Source of the DNA: a virus
DNA length: 44,559 nt
Direction: 5' to 3' (one strand)
Virus record (IMG/VR): IMGVR_UViG_3300033145_000897
Coordinates: 1 to 44,559 of that record
The first letter of the stretch is position 1. Every line of letters begins with the position of its first letter. A program made the translations under genes and the position numbers. The notes under the pieces are model-generated. The model was not told the DNA's origin, did not search any database, and saw nothing but the letters and a program-made list of their open reading frames with translations. Below are positions 30,685 through 37,644 of the stretch, one piece after another.

Positions 30685-31212
30685 ATGGCGAGAACATCTC
30701 ACATAGACATCGGCAGGGAGATAGTTAATAGTGAATGGGGCCGAGAGGAAAAATCAGCCAAAGAAGTGATTCCGAAAATTGGCGATGATCGCCTACGTTT
30801 GGGCCTTCAGGCATATACGGCTTATCTCTTGAAAGATATATTACAGGAGATGAGACTTCTCACGGAACCCGCCAAAGAGAAAAAGCGTAAAGAGGAAAGC
30901 GAAAGAGTGGAAGGGCGAATAGCCCGAATAGCCAGAGCCAACGCAATTCATGAACAATTAAGAAAAAAGTTCAAAGGTGATATTGGTCCCATGTCGGCTC
31001 GGATAATCGAGGAAATAAAACCCCTTTATTTTCTGTATGGTTCGGACAAAAGATGGGAGAACGGGGTAAGGCGGGCGGACTACTTCCTTAAACACCCCGC
31101 CGAAAAATGGGGGGATAAGGAACTCTTGCAGATTCGCAAAGTAGGCAAAGTAATGCTTCGGAAATTCAGAGAGGAAATAAAACGGGATTGCACAAAACCC
31201 ACTCAAAAATAG
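30685..31212 (+). CDS. Basic helical protein with alpha-CTD-like end
   Basis: 175 residues, AGGAGG ribosome site. The first 110 residues are helical and strongly charged (AKEKKRKEESERVEGRIARI). The last 55 (RRADYFLKHPAEKWGDKELL then QIRKVGKVMLRKFREEI) resemble the helix-hairpin-helix of the bacterial RNA polymerase alpha C-terminal domain (LL.IR..G...L..I). It may bind DNA or compete with alpha on host promoters; that is inference from a short similarity. A TTG-started small frame overlaps its end. Confidence 0.65.
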   Translation: MARTSHIDIGREIVNSEWGREEKSAKEVIPKIGDDRLRLGLQAYTAYLLKDILQEMRLLTEPAKEKKRKEESERVEGRIARIARANAIHEQLRKKFKGDIGPMSARIIEEIKPLYFLYGSDKRWENGVRRADYFLKHPAEKWGDKELLQIRKVGKVMLRKFREEIKRDCTKPTQK

Positions 31213-31337
31213 ACATCGCTGAAATCCAAAGGCAATATGATAAGCATATGGAGAAGGCCAAGCGGGATGGTACTGGCAAGATGCTTGTGTGGGCTGTGCG
31301 TTTTATGCGGAAACACATAAAAGACTTCCCTTTTTGA
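31188..31337 (+). CDS. 49-residue basic protein with TTG start
   Basis: The frame from TTG 31188 to TGA 31337 overlaps the end of the gene at 30685 and fills the following gap. Residues such as DIAEIQRQYDKHMEKAKRD and GKMLVWAVRFMRKHIKDF look like a real helical protein. The start is uncertain (a shorter form from ATG 31248 is possible). Its stop lies inside the next promoter's -35. Function unknown. Confidence 0.45.
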   Translation: MHKTHSKIDIAEIQRQYDKHMEKAKRDGTGKMLVWAVRFMRKHIKDFPF

Positions 31338-31362
31338 CAAATCATTTTCTATTTGTTATGGT
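31334..31362 (+). promoter_or_regulatory. Rightward promoter next to a start codon
   Basis: TTGACA (31334-31339), 17 bases, TATGGT (31357-31362), preceded by TTTGT. The predicted start of transcription is about 31369, one base before ATG 31370, so the message could be leaderless. Confidence 0.7.
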
Positions 31363-31369
31363 ACTTTTT

Positions 31370-31690
31370 ATGGAGAACAGGAATAATGAAGACGGCGATA
31401 AATGGCAAGATATGTATCGCGTACAAAGAGCAAAGACTAACAACAAAGTATGCTCAATCGGGTTCAAGCCGCGTGAACAGAAATGGTACGGTTGGAGCCA
31501 CAGAGCAACGTATGGCTTTGGTATTGGCGATATTGTTAGTGAGGGCGATTGCTGTGCATCGAGCGGCTGGACAGAAGAATATCTGGAAAAACATCCAGAA
31601 GAAAGATTGTATTTAGATGTCGGGTTTGAAGCGAAAACTTTAGATGATGCTAAGAAAATGGCGATTGCTTTTGCGGAGTCGGTATCTTAG
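31370..31690 (+). CDS. Conserved phage protein of unknown function
   Basis: 106 residues if started at ATG 31370. The sequence SIGFKPREQKWYGWSHRATY, FGIGDIVSEGDCCASSGWTE and VGFEAKTLDDAKKMAIAFAE is a pattern seen in several phages. The frame could extend to 31289 but the promoter overlaps that part. A different frame starting 31386 has a better ribosome site (ACAGGAATAATG) but its protein is not natural in composition. The start therefore remains uncertain. Function unknown. Confidence 0.68.
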   Translation: MENRNNEDGDKWQDMYRVQRAKTNNKVCSIGFKPREQKWYGWSHRATYGFGIGDIVSEGDCCASSGWTEEYLEKHPEERLYLDVGFEAKTLDDAKKMAIAFAESVS

Positions 31691-31713
31691 TTTTTTTACG
31701 AGGAGCAGGAATA

Positions 31714-31914
31714 ATGGCTTATAGAAATTTAACGCCAGAACAATTTGGTGCTGTAAAGGACGCAGCAGCAAAAATATGCAAGGCCAAGGGGTTGACCACC
31801 ATAGGCGACTTTAAGCGTATCGGAAACCAAATTATAGATAGATTAGAAAGCAAAGCGTTGACTTTCGCTGATTTACTAATGGCAGAAATCCCGTTCGAGG
31901 AGCAAAAGCAATGA
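31714..31914 (+). CDS. Small helical protein
   Basis: 66 residues with AGGAGCAGGAATA before the ATG. LTPEQFGAVKDAAAKICKAK then LTTIGDFKRIGNQIIDRLES suggests four short helices. Its end overlaps the next start (ATGA), beginning a chain of four overlapping small genes up to 32669. Function unknown. Confidence 0.65.
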   Translation: MAYRNLTPEQFGAVKDAAAKICKAKGLTTIGDFKRIGNQIIDRLESKALTFADLLMAEIPFEEQKQ

Positions 31915-32198
31915 GTGATTTAATCCACATATCGAAAGAGCATTATCAGGATATCTACAATGCTTTGACTTGGATGATAACGGCCTTGGATTACTCAAAG
32001 AAAAACACGGGCTTAAACACCGAGGATTCGCCGGAAATGCAAAAAGTAAAGCAGGTACGGGATAAAGTAAGATCAGGCTACAAGCATGATATGTTCTGTA
32101 CGGCCCCAGCCGGCGGTCCCTGCACCTGTGGCCAAGATCATAAACTTATTACAAAACCTTTGAAGACGGAAGATACGCCGTTGAGGAAGATACAATGA
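31911..32198 (+). CDS. Small protein with Cys-Gly loop
   Basis: 95 residues overlapping both neighbours by four bases. N-terminal helices (KEHYQDIYNALTWMITALDY) and a C-terminal loop HDMFCTAPAGGPCTCGQDHK with three Cys and two His that could bind a metal. No family recognised. Confidence 0.66.
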   Translation: MSDLIHISKEHYQDIYNALTWMITALDYSKKNTGLNTEDSPEMQKVKQVRDKVRSGYKHDMFCTAPAGGPCTCGQDHKLITKPLKTEDTPLRKIQ

Positions 32199-32401
32199 CT
32201 ATGCCCATTGACATAAAACACATCTTAGCCCTGTCCGCGGATGAGTGTAATGGTATAGAATTTGAAAAGGCTATGTTTCAGGTCTGGACTTCGTATGGTT
32301 ATAGTTTGGAATCTTCTAATATTGCAGGTTGGCTTTTGAGTGTTGCCCAACCCATCCACTACATCATCGCCGCAATAGCAGCAGGGGAATCTGATGGCTA
32401 A
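32195..32401 (+). CDS. Small protein, unknown
   Basis: 68 residues (start MTMPIDIKHILALSADECNG), overlapping its neighbours. Contains a moderately hydrophobic end (IAGWLLSVAQPIHYIIAAIA) that might touch the membrane but is not a clear span. Function unknown. Confidence 0.6.
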   Translation: MTMPIDIKHILALSADECNGIEFEKAMFQVWTSYGYSLESSNIAGWLLSVAQPIHYIIAAIAAGESDG

Positions 32402-32669
32402 GGAAAAGTGGAAACCCCGCCCTATCACTGCCGCGCGCACGAGGAGGTTTCAAGCGTGGCGTGATAAATATCGCAAGAAGCAGGCGGAGGCCATGGAAAA
32501 AGCTGAGGCGTTAGTAAAAGCGGGGGGCCTTCTTACTGAGAAGCAGTTTGGTTTTCTTAGCGTGGTTTTTAAGAACAGGCGTGGCCCGCGTCAAGATCAG
32601 ATAGACGGAATTAACAGGATATGGAATAAGCTAAAGGATAGATGTGTGCTATCCACGAAAGGAGATTGA
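32394..32669 (+). CDS. Small basic protein
   Basis: 91 residues, overlapping the previous gene by 8 bases. Strongly basic first half (KEKWKPRPITAARTRRFQAW, then RKKQAEAMEKAEALVKAG), and a second half with LLTEKQFGFLSVVFKNRRGP and a Trp. The part LTEKQ..FL..V....... resembles short regions found next to zinc-ribbon proteins in other phages. Likely nucleic-acid binding by charge; not proven. Confidence 0.66.
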   Translation: MAKEKWKPRPITAARTRRFQAWRDKYRKKQAEAMEKAEALVKAGGLLTEKQFGFLSVVFKNRRGPRQDQIDGINRIWNKLKDRCVLSTKGD

Positions 32670-32673
32670 AGGA

Positions 32674-32745
32674 ATGGGAAAATGTGGTGGAATAGATAAC
32701 GACAAACTCAATGCGGTAATGGAAGCCTTTTCGGTTTCGGTGTAA
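32674..32745 (+). CDS. 23-codon frame before the structured RNA
   Basis: ATG 32674 with AAGGA directly upstream, frame of 23 residues (MGKCGGIDNDKLNAVMEAFS at the start), ending inside the first stem of the RNA at 32739. It may be a leader peptide or a chance frame. Confidence 0.3.
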   Translation: MGKCGGIDNDKLNAVMEAFSVSV

Positions 32746-32978
32746 CGAGAGCCGATGTTACACCATACTGCTGAGCTTGGAAATAGACGACCTGCCCGAC
32801 TCTATAAAGAGATAAGAAAAGCGAAAGAGGGCGATGAACACGATAAACATATATGAGCTTTTCATCACCCTCCTCCGAAAGGGCTCGGCTGCGGGAAACC
32901 GTGGTCGGGCCTGTAAATAAAAGCCTCACGTTGGGGCTTTAATCTCGGCGGTGTGTTAGCTGATTTCATGCCGCCGAG
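32739..32978 (+). ncRNA. Highly structured intergenic RNA, at least five hairpins
   Basis: The 340-base gap 32670-33009 has five consecutive helices: GGTGTAAC/GTTACACC (32739-32764, 8 bp, 10-base loop); GAGGGCGATGAA/TTCATCACCCTC (32827-32872, 12 bp with one mismatch); GGCTCGGC-TG-CGG with CCG-TG-GTCGGGCC closed by a GAAA tetraloop (32882-32911, two wobble pairs); AAAGCC/GGCTTT (32920-32940); CTCGGCGG/CCGCCGAG (32944-32978, 8 bp). The wobble pairs in the third favour the plus strand. A 28-codon frame (32834-32920) lies inside. T6 comes 12 bases after the last stem. Type unknown. Confidence 0.65.
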
Positions 32979-33009
32979 TATTCATTAACTTTTTTAAAAG
33001 GAGTTTGAA

Positions 33010-33276
33010 ATGGACACAGGAGCAGTAACACAAGAGAGCGCTATGCAGAACGGAGTATCACTTGTGGCGAACAACCTTGAGGTTATCGACCAGAGGTTAA
33101 GTAGCTTGTTTAACCGACTCGAATCAGTTTGTTTGCCAAGCAAAGAAACCGCATCACCAATCAATGATGTAAAGCCTGTCGAGTCGCCCCTACTTAATCA
33201 ATTGACGGGTATGAAAGCTCGGTCTGACAGAATTATCTTGTCGATGGATGAATTGTTGCAGCGTCTCCAGTGCTAA
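33010..33276 (+). CDS. Small helical protein after the structured RNA
   Basis: 88 residues with AAAAGGAG upstream. Acidic-neutral, helical, with two similar heptad-rich parts (LEVIDQRLSSLFNRLESVCL and MKARSDRIILSMDELLQRLQ), perhaps a coiled coil. No family recognised. Short proteins of this style occur in phage accessory regions. Confidence 0.65.
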   Translation: MDTGAVTQESAMQNGVSLVANNLEVIDQRLSSLFNRLESVCLPSKETASPINDVKPVESPLLNQLTGMKARSDRIILSMDELLQRLQC

Positions 33277-33283
33277 CGGTTTC

Positions 33284-33302
33284 GCCCGCACCGTAAGCGG
33301 GC
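33284..33302 (+). terminator. Strong hairpin after the 33010 gene
   Basis: GCCCGC (33284-33289) pairs with GCGGGC (33297-33302) with a 7-base loop. There is no U run, so it may protect the message 3' end or stall transcription rather than end it. Confidence 0.35.
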
Positions 33303-33323
33303 AGCAATTATAAAGGATAAGAT

Positions 33324-33518
33324 ATGAAACGGTGGTTAAGAGACTTTCTGCATAGGTATTATGCGAACAGATATAGCAAACAATGCAGAAATTGCAAATG
33401 GGGCATAATATTATCCGACAAGATACACTGTGTGGTTAAGCGTTTTCTTTATGATTTTTATAGTCTTGGGACTTGCAAATTTTATATCCGCAAATGGTGG
33501 AAATTCGGGAGGCCATAA
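33324..33518 (+). CDS. Basic cysteine-containing small protein
   Basis: 64 residues, ribosome site AAAGGATAAG. Contains RYSKQCRNCKWGI then KIHCVV and LGTCKFYIRKWW: four Cys that may bind zinc, very basic and aromatic. Its stop overlaps the next start (TAATG). Function unknown. Confidence 0.65.
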   Translation: MKRWLRDFLHRYYANRYSKQCRNCKWGIILSDKIHCVVKRFLYDFYSLGTCKFYIRKWWKFGRP

Positions 33519-33700
33519 TGAAGAAGGTAGTATGCAAAAAAGCAAAGACTTTGCAGGACTGCAAGGTATTATTCAAAGATGGACAACCTTGCAAGCACAA
33601 CGGTTGTCTTAGTCACCTGAGCCATCCCTGCGAAGGGTGTGGTAGAATAGCTGGGCGTGGCGACGTAACAGAAAATCCTTTTGAGAAAATGAAGCCATAA
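33518..33700 (+). CDS. Cysteine-rich small protein
   Basis: 60 residues from ATG 33518 after GGGAGG; six Cys and three His (CKHNGCLSHLSHPCEGCGR) likely bind one or two zinc ions. It overlaps both neighbours by one base. Function unknown. Confidence 0.65.
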   Translation: MKKVVCKKAKTLQDCKVLFKDGQPCKHNGCLSHLSHPCEGCGRIAGRGDVTENPFEKMKP

Positions 33701-34107
33701 TGAAAACAACACTCTGGATTATATTCGCATTTCTCTGCCCTACCTGTTCAGCCGTGCAGGAGGTCTGTGCTTCTGAATTGGATGTTATTGTTACGGCTGC
33801 TATTCGGAATAAGTGTACGGGCAAGGAGAACTTTAGAATACTCCTGGCGATAAGGCTACATGAGAACGGGCGCCCGGGGTTGGAGTTCGGCGTGATGCAC
33901 CCGGACGCTAACGACTTATCTTCACAAGCTGGATGGGCGGCGGCAACGATAGTTAAAACACGACAGCGATGGCTCAGGGCGGGGCGCCCTTGCGACTTCA
34001 TTACTTTTTTGGGTTTGAGATATTGCCCGCCGAAAGCCGCCCCCACGGGATTTGAGAATTGGGTGAGGAACGTAAAGCTATTTACAAAAGTGGAAGGCGG
34101 TGAATGA
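33700..34107 (+). CDS. Exported lysozyme-like protein (candidate endolysin)
   Basis: 135 residues. A hydrophobic N-terminus (TTLWIIFAFLCPTCS) looks like a signal peptide or signal anchor. The rest, ILLAIRLHENGRPGLEFGVM and FITFLGLRYCPPKAAP with NWVRNVKLF, follows a pattern of phage lysozyme-like domains (AIRxxENGxxGxEFG...RYxP...NV), with Glu of HENG as candidate catalytic residue. A secreted endolysin using the host export system would not need a large holin hole. The holin-like gene lies far away at 19244. The assignment is moderate. Confidence 0.6.
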   Translation: MKTTLWIIFAFLCPTCSAVQEVCASELDVIVTAAIRNKCTGKENFRILLAIRLHENGRPGLEFGVMHPDANDLSSQAGWAAATIVKTRQRWLRAGRPCDFITFLGLRYCPPKAAPTGFENWVRNVKLFTKVEGGE

Positions 34108-34265
34108 TGGGGCTTAGATTCCTGAAAAAGCAGTTGGCACCGGATGATATTCGAAAACGCACTATCGGCGAATGGTACGATAAGATTTTCGGCTTTGGCG
34201 GGATGGTCCACAGATGGCGGTATTATCGAATCGAAACGGTTGTGACAAAAAAGAAGAGGCGATAA
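34107..34265 (+). CDS. Small basic protein after the lysozyme-like gene
   Basis: 52 residues (53 if started at the adjacent ATG 34104), overlapping the lysozyme-like stop, ribosome site AAGGCGG. Sequence includes KQLAPDDIRKRTIGEWYDKI and HRWRYYRIETVV; very basic. Below usual gene-calling length but tightly packed. Function unknown. Confidence 0.58.
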   Translation: MGLRFLKKQLAPDDIRKRTIGEWYDKIFGFGGMVHRWRYYRIETVVTKKKRR

Positions 34266-34268
34266 TCA

Positions 34269-34361
34269 ATGTTCTGGACAGGCTTCATAATCGGTTTATT
34301 TTCAGCGGCGCCGATAATCATTTTGGCCCTGGCTATATGTAAAGCAGCGAAAGGAAAATAA
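34269..34361 (+). CDS. 30-residue membrane peptide
   Basis: ATG 34269 follows AGAGG; MFWTGFIIGLFSAAPIIILA is one membrane span with a basic tail (CKAAKGK). It shares one base with the next start. Following the lysozyme-like gene, it could be a small holin or pinholin, but size alone does not show that. Confidence 0.55.
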   Translation: MFWTGFIIGLFSAAPIIILALAICKAAKGK

Positions 34362-34600
34362 TGAGCAACCTTGATATACCATACGCCAAAAAAATTACCA
34401 CGATATATAATAATGAGTTTTGGTCTCAATGGTGTTGTGATTGTGGATTGAGACATTTGTATCATTTTAAGATTATTCGTGGCAAAACACCGGCGGACGA
34501 TAAGGTGGAATTTATTATCGAACGCGATGATTGGGCCACCATTGCCGCAAAGACGATAGCTAAACTCAAGAAACAAATTAAGCGCCTGAAAGGAAAATAA
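34361..34600 (+). CDS. Small conserved protein with Cys-rich WCCDCGLRH motif
   Basis: 79 residues, AAAGGAAA ribosome site. Contains WCCDCGLRHLYHFKIIRG, a short Cys/His motif common in tiny phage proteins (C.C.L.H), and a basic coiled-coil tail (IAAKTIAKLKKQIKRLKGK). Unknown function; possibly zinc binding. Confidence 0.65.
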   Translation: MSNLDIPYAKKITTIYNNEFWSQWCCDCGLRHLYHFKIIRGKTPADDKVEFIIERDDWATIAAKTIAKLKKQIKRLKGK

Positions 34601-34601
34601 T

Positions 34602-34787
34602 ATGAACATGGAAGAAAAGCGCAAGCTGTTATCAAAAATCCGAGAGCCGAAGCCGGGCAAACGCGACAAATTTATCATGTTGCGCGTGAGCGGGAAACAG
34701 AAGGCCGAAATACAAGAAACAGCGAAAAGACTAAGATGTAATGTGAGCCGGTATTTGTTGGGGCTGCATGGGGTTTTCGATGGGTAA
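34602..34787 (+). CDS. Ribbon-helix-helix-like DNA-binding protein
   Basis: 61 residues, ribosome site AAGGAAA. The part FIMLRVSGKQKAEIQETAKR then LRCNVSRYLLGL has the strand-helix-helix spacing of ribbon-helix-helix proteins, including the (V)SxYLxxL second helix seen in MobC/NikA-like and repressor proteins. It may regulate nearby promoters. It overlaps the following methyltransferase-like gene. Confidence 0.6.
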   Translation: MNMEEKRKLLSKIREPKPGKRDKFIMLRVSGKQKAEIQETAKRLRCNVSRYLLGLHGVFDG

Positions 34788-35355
34788 TGAAGATAAAATA
34801 ATTCTTGATTTATACGGTGGTACGGGGGCTTGGAGTAAGCCCTACGCGGACGCAGGTTATGATGTGCGGGTGATTACGTTGCCAGAATTGGACATACGGG
34901 ACGATACAATATTGGCTCTTTGTTTATCATTACGGCCTCATGGGATTTTGGCGGCATGTGATTGCTCAAAATTGTCGAACGCAGGAAGGTGTCGAGATAA
35001 GGGCCGTACTTTCAGGGACGCCATAGACGCGGTAGAGCTGGTAACAAAAGCATTGTATATAATCGCAATGTCAAATCCGAAATGGTGGGCCATAGAGAAC
35101 CCTATTGGCTTAATGAAGCAACTGTTGGGCAAGCCACAATACAGCTTTCAACCTTGCGAATTTGGCCACAACTATACAAAGCAAACTTACCTTTGGGGCA
35201 ACTTTACACCGATGTTCATTACTAAAAATGTTACGCCCCTTCCCACAAGTGAAAACCCAATTATGAAGCTCGGCGGTAAAAGTGAAAAGACAAAAAGACT
35301 TCGCAGCATAACCCCCTCCGGTTTTGCAAAAGCATTTTTTAAGGCCAATCAATAA
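34780..35355 (+). CDS. C5-cytosine methyltransferase-like protein with altered PPC motif
   Basis: 191 residues from ATG 34780 (GGGG six bases upstream; an earlier ATG at 34768 is possible). ILDLYGGTGAWSKPYADAGY is motif I (AdoMet binding), AIENPIGL is motif VI (ENV-like). Where motif IV normally reads PPC, this protein has GILAACDCSKLS, so the two Pro are Cys-Asp while a Cys remains in the catalytic position. KQTYLWGNF fits the family's later part. The size matches the short phage members without a target-recognition domain. Activity is uncertain; it may act on phage DNA against restriction. Confidence 0.75.
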   Translation: MGNEDKIILDLYGGTGAWSKPYADAGYDVRVITLPELDIRDDTILALCLSLRPHGILAACDCSKLSNAGRCRDKGRTFRDAIDAVELVTKALYIIAMSNPKWWAIENPIGLMKQLLGKPQYSFQPCEFGHNYTKQTYLWGNFTPMFITKNVTPLPTSENPIMKLGGKSEKTKRLRSITPSGFAKAFFKANQ

Positions 35356-35375
35356 AACGAGCATGGGAGATAAAG

Positions 35376-37163
35376 ATGAAAAAGTTAACGACAAAACTAA
35401 TTGTGGCCGTTGTGATTATTATGGCGGTAGGGGGTTGTCCTGGTGGCGGCTCGTCGGTCGTAAGATTTGTTCACGGGATGGACATTGTATTATATAACAC
35501 TGGCGGCGAAGGGGATGAGGGCCTGGACGTATGGTACACGGATGGAGATGATGGGGTTTACGGAGCGGGGTTTGGCTATGTATGTCGTATAGAAAACGAG
35601 GGCATTCCTTTGGCTGGTATTCGGGTGGAGTGCCAAATCGTTTCTCATCACGACCCGCTGGATATTGGGGAGGATATATGGGACGAATACACCCCGAACG
35701 GAGAGAGGTATGGATATGTGCATTCTGTCCCGGAGGGCAGTTGGGATCGCAACGATGGAGTGGCAATAACTTATACAAACGCCGTGGGTGAGTGTGTGTT
35801 CCTGATAGGCTTAGGTGATCCTGATGTAGGCTTTGGAGGGCAAGACGTTGGTTACTCGTGGCCGGATGGCTCTGATGGCGTGTCATCGCTTGTTCAGGTG
35901 AGATTTAGAATTATGAAAGCATCGGGCGATATCGTGTCTGATTGTTATATGGTCTTTTTCAGGTCGCAGTATCAGGACTTCTGGGAGCCTTACGGGGGGA
36001 TTTATGGGGCTTCTTTTTCTTCTTTGAATCCGTGGGATGGTTGGGCTAAAAGTTCAGACAAAAGTGGCGGTGGCGGCGAACCCAACCTGGGGCCGGTGGG
36101 AGAATTTGATTTGCCCGAAGTGGAGTTGATGGAAAAATGCCCGTATCCCGGACGACTGTTTGATAAAAGCGGCGCGCCTTCGCCGGATTGGATTGTGGTT
36201 TATGACTCGAATTGTGTTTTTATCCCCGGCCCTCTCGTTATCGACCCGAATTGCCCGTGGATTGTTGACCCGAATTGTATCTGGCCCGATGTTGTTAATC
36301 CGATTTTTGACCCGAATTGCCCCGGCTATATAATAGACCCCGATTGCCCTGACTACCCCGACCCGAACTGTCCGTGGATCCCAGATTATGATTGTTGGGT
36401 TACAGAGCCGAATTGCTATATCCTTGACCCTGACTGGCCGTGGATCGCAGGGCCGATGATTCCCGACCCGAATTGTTATACATACTACGACCCGAATGCC
36501 ATCATACCAATAATATCAGAATATCCAACATCGGGAGAGGGCTGGGAATATAACTCTGGCGTTTGGCGAAAGTGGTATCCTTCCGCTGGCTGGTGGTATG
36601 TGAATGGTGTGGTGGCCACATGGATTTCAGATATTGACAATCCAGACGATGTTATACTGGCAATGGATTTGGCCCAGCCTTATGTGTCCTTGTTAATGTT
36701 TGAAGTGGATGAAATAGATGACGTGCGAACATTCCGGCATACCGGCATGGTAATAGCCAGGGACAGCTTGGGGCGGAAAGTATCCGAGCTACCTGTAGAA
36801 TTGTATGTTTGGGGCATTTCGGGGAATCAAGTTTATTTGGCTACGAACTTTATTTTGCCGATGGAGTTTCCTGAGCAGCAAGGTGTGTATTTTGATAGCT
36901 GGGGAAGTTCTTATGCCGCTATTTATGTCCCTGAAGGCGGGCATTTGGAAGTTGTTAAAGATAGTTTCTTTGGCGACTTCAATTATGATGGCTATGTGGA
37001 CAATGCCGATTTTGGTGCGTTTGCCGTCCGATGGAATGATGATGTGTTTGGTTTGTATGACCCTAATTTTGCGTACGATTTATTGTACGATGCGGACTAT
37101 GACGGACAGACGGACATATCGGATTTAATGTACCTTTCAGATAATTGGTTGGAGATAAGATGA
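35376..37163 (+). CDS. Secreted lipoprotein with Asp-Pro-Asn-Cys repeats and dockerin-like end
   Basis: 595 residues. KKLTTKLIVAVVIIMAVGGC is a lipoprotein signal with cleavage before Cys (lipobox VGGC). Residues about 40-230 are a Gly/Asp-rich domain. Residues about 285-375 hold about nine DPN(C) repeats (DPNCPWIVDPNCIWPDV, DPNCPGYIIDPDCP and so on). The last 65 residues have two calcium-loop units, GDFNYDGYVDNADFGAFAVR and DADYDGQTDISDLMYLSDNW, the dockerin type I pattern frequent in Planctomycetota. The gene has no virion motif and looks host-derived. A role in surface modification, superinfection exclusion or host attachment is possible but unproven. Confidence 0.8.
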   Translation: MKKLTTKLIVAVVIIMAVGGCPGGGSSVVRFVHGMDIVLYNTGGEGDEGLDVWYTDGDDGVYGAGFGYVCRIENEGIPLAGIRVECQIVSHHDPLDIGEDIWDEYTPNGERYGYVHSVPEGSWDRNDGVAITYTNAVGECVFLIGLGDPDVGFGGQDVGYSWPDGSDGVSSLVQVRFRIMKASGDIVSDCYMVFFRSQYQDFWEPYGGIYGASFSSLNPWDGWAKSSDKSGGGGEPNLGPVGEFDLPEVELMEKCPYPGRLFDKSGAPSPDWIVVYDSNCVFIPGPLVIDPNCPWIVDPNCIWPDVVNPIFDPNCPGYIIDPDCPDYPDPNCPWIPDYDCWVTEPNCYILDPDWPWIAGPMIPDPNCYTYYDPNAIIPIISEYPTSGEGWEYNSGVWRKWYPSAGWWYVNGVVATWISDIDNPDDVILAMDLAQPYVSLLMFEVDEIDDVRTFRHTGMVIARDSLGRKVSELPVELYVWGISGNQVYLATNFILPMEFPEQQGVYFDSWGSSYAAIYVPEGGHLEVVKDSFFGDFNYDGYVDNADFGAFAVRWNDDVFGLYDPNFAYDLLYDADYDGQTDISDLMYLSDNWLEIR

Positions 37164-37342
37164 GTAAAGTAATAAAAAAAGCAGACAGTTATAATGTGCT
37201 TTGCGAAGCAATGAAGAATTATCTACAAGGTATGGGATGGGAACTTGTTGTTGTTGGAAGTCCACAAATCCAGAAATCGCCTCGTAGTCTAAAATATAAT
37301 TACGAATTCGTTGTAAAAATCACCGCAATAGACAGGAGATAA
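37160..37342 (+). CDS. Small protein, unknown
   Basis: 60 residues from ATG 37160, which overlaps the lipoprotein stop (ATGA) and follows GGAG. KKADSYNVLCEAMKNYLQGM and NYEFVVKITAIDRR suggest a helix-strand fold. No family known. Confidence 0.65.
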   Translation: MSKVIKKADSYNVLCEAMKNYLQGMGWELVVVGSPQIQKSPRSLKYNYEFVVKITAIDRR

Positions 37343-37343
37343 G

Positions 37344-37634
37344 ATGATGGGCTTGAAGAACAAAACATTTCATTGGAAAGAGGTTGTCATGGAAGATGGC
37401 TTAGTGCTGCTTAAGTGTTTTCATACACAGCAGAATGATGTGGGTATGAGACGGAAAGTTATGTGTGGGCGTTTTGCTTTGCCGGAAGAGGTGGCCGCGT
37501 GCAAGGCCTCTTTTGAGGAAGCCCGCAAGTGCGTTGTAGAGGGTGGGGCGTGGGAACCAAAAGAGAACGCCATGTGGTCTTTTATGGATGGCGAGTGGTT
37601 CATGTCCGAATCACAAATAAAGGCAATAGTATAA
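37344..37634 (+). CDS. Small protein, unknown
   Basis: 96 residues (start MMGLKNKTFHWKEVVMEDGL), ribosome site AGGAGATAAG. Contains VLLKCFHTQQNDVGMRRKVM, a helical KASFEEARKCVVE and an aromatic end (WSFMDGEWFMSE). No recognised motif. Confidence 0.65.
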   Translation: MMGLKNKTFHWKEVVMEDGLVLLKCFHTQQNDVGMRRKVMCGRFALPEEVAACKASFEEARKCVVEGGAWEPKENAMWSFMDGEWFMSESQIKAIV

Positions 37635-37644
37635 AGGAGACAAG

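Noticed and set aside
31353-31616. Frame starting 31386 with a good ribosome site (M-K-T-A-I-N)
   Set aside because: Its protein looks like a shifted copy of the neighbouring frame, whose sequence has a coherent conserved pattern (WYGWSHRATYGFGIGD). The ribosome site still makes the start of that region uncertain.
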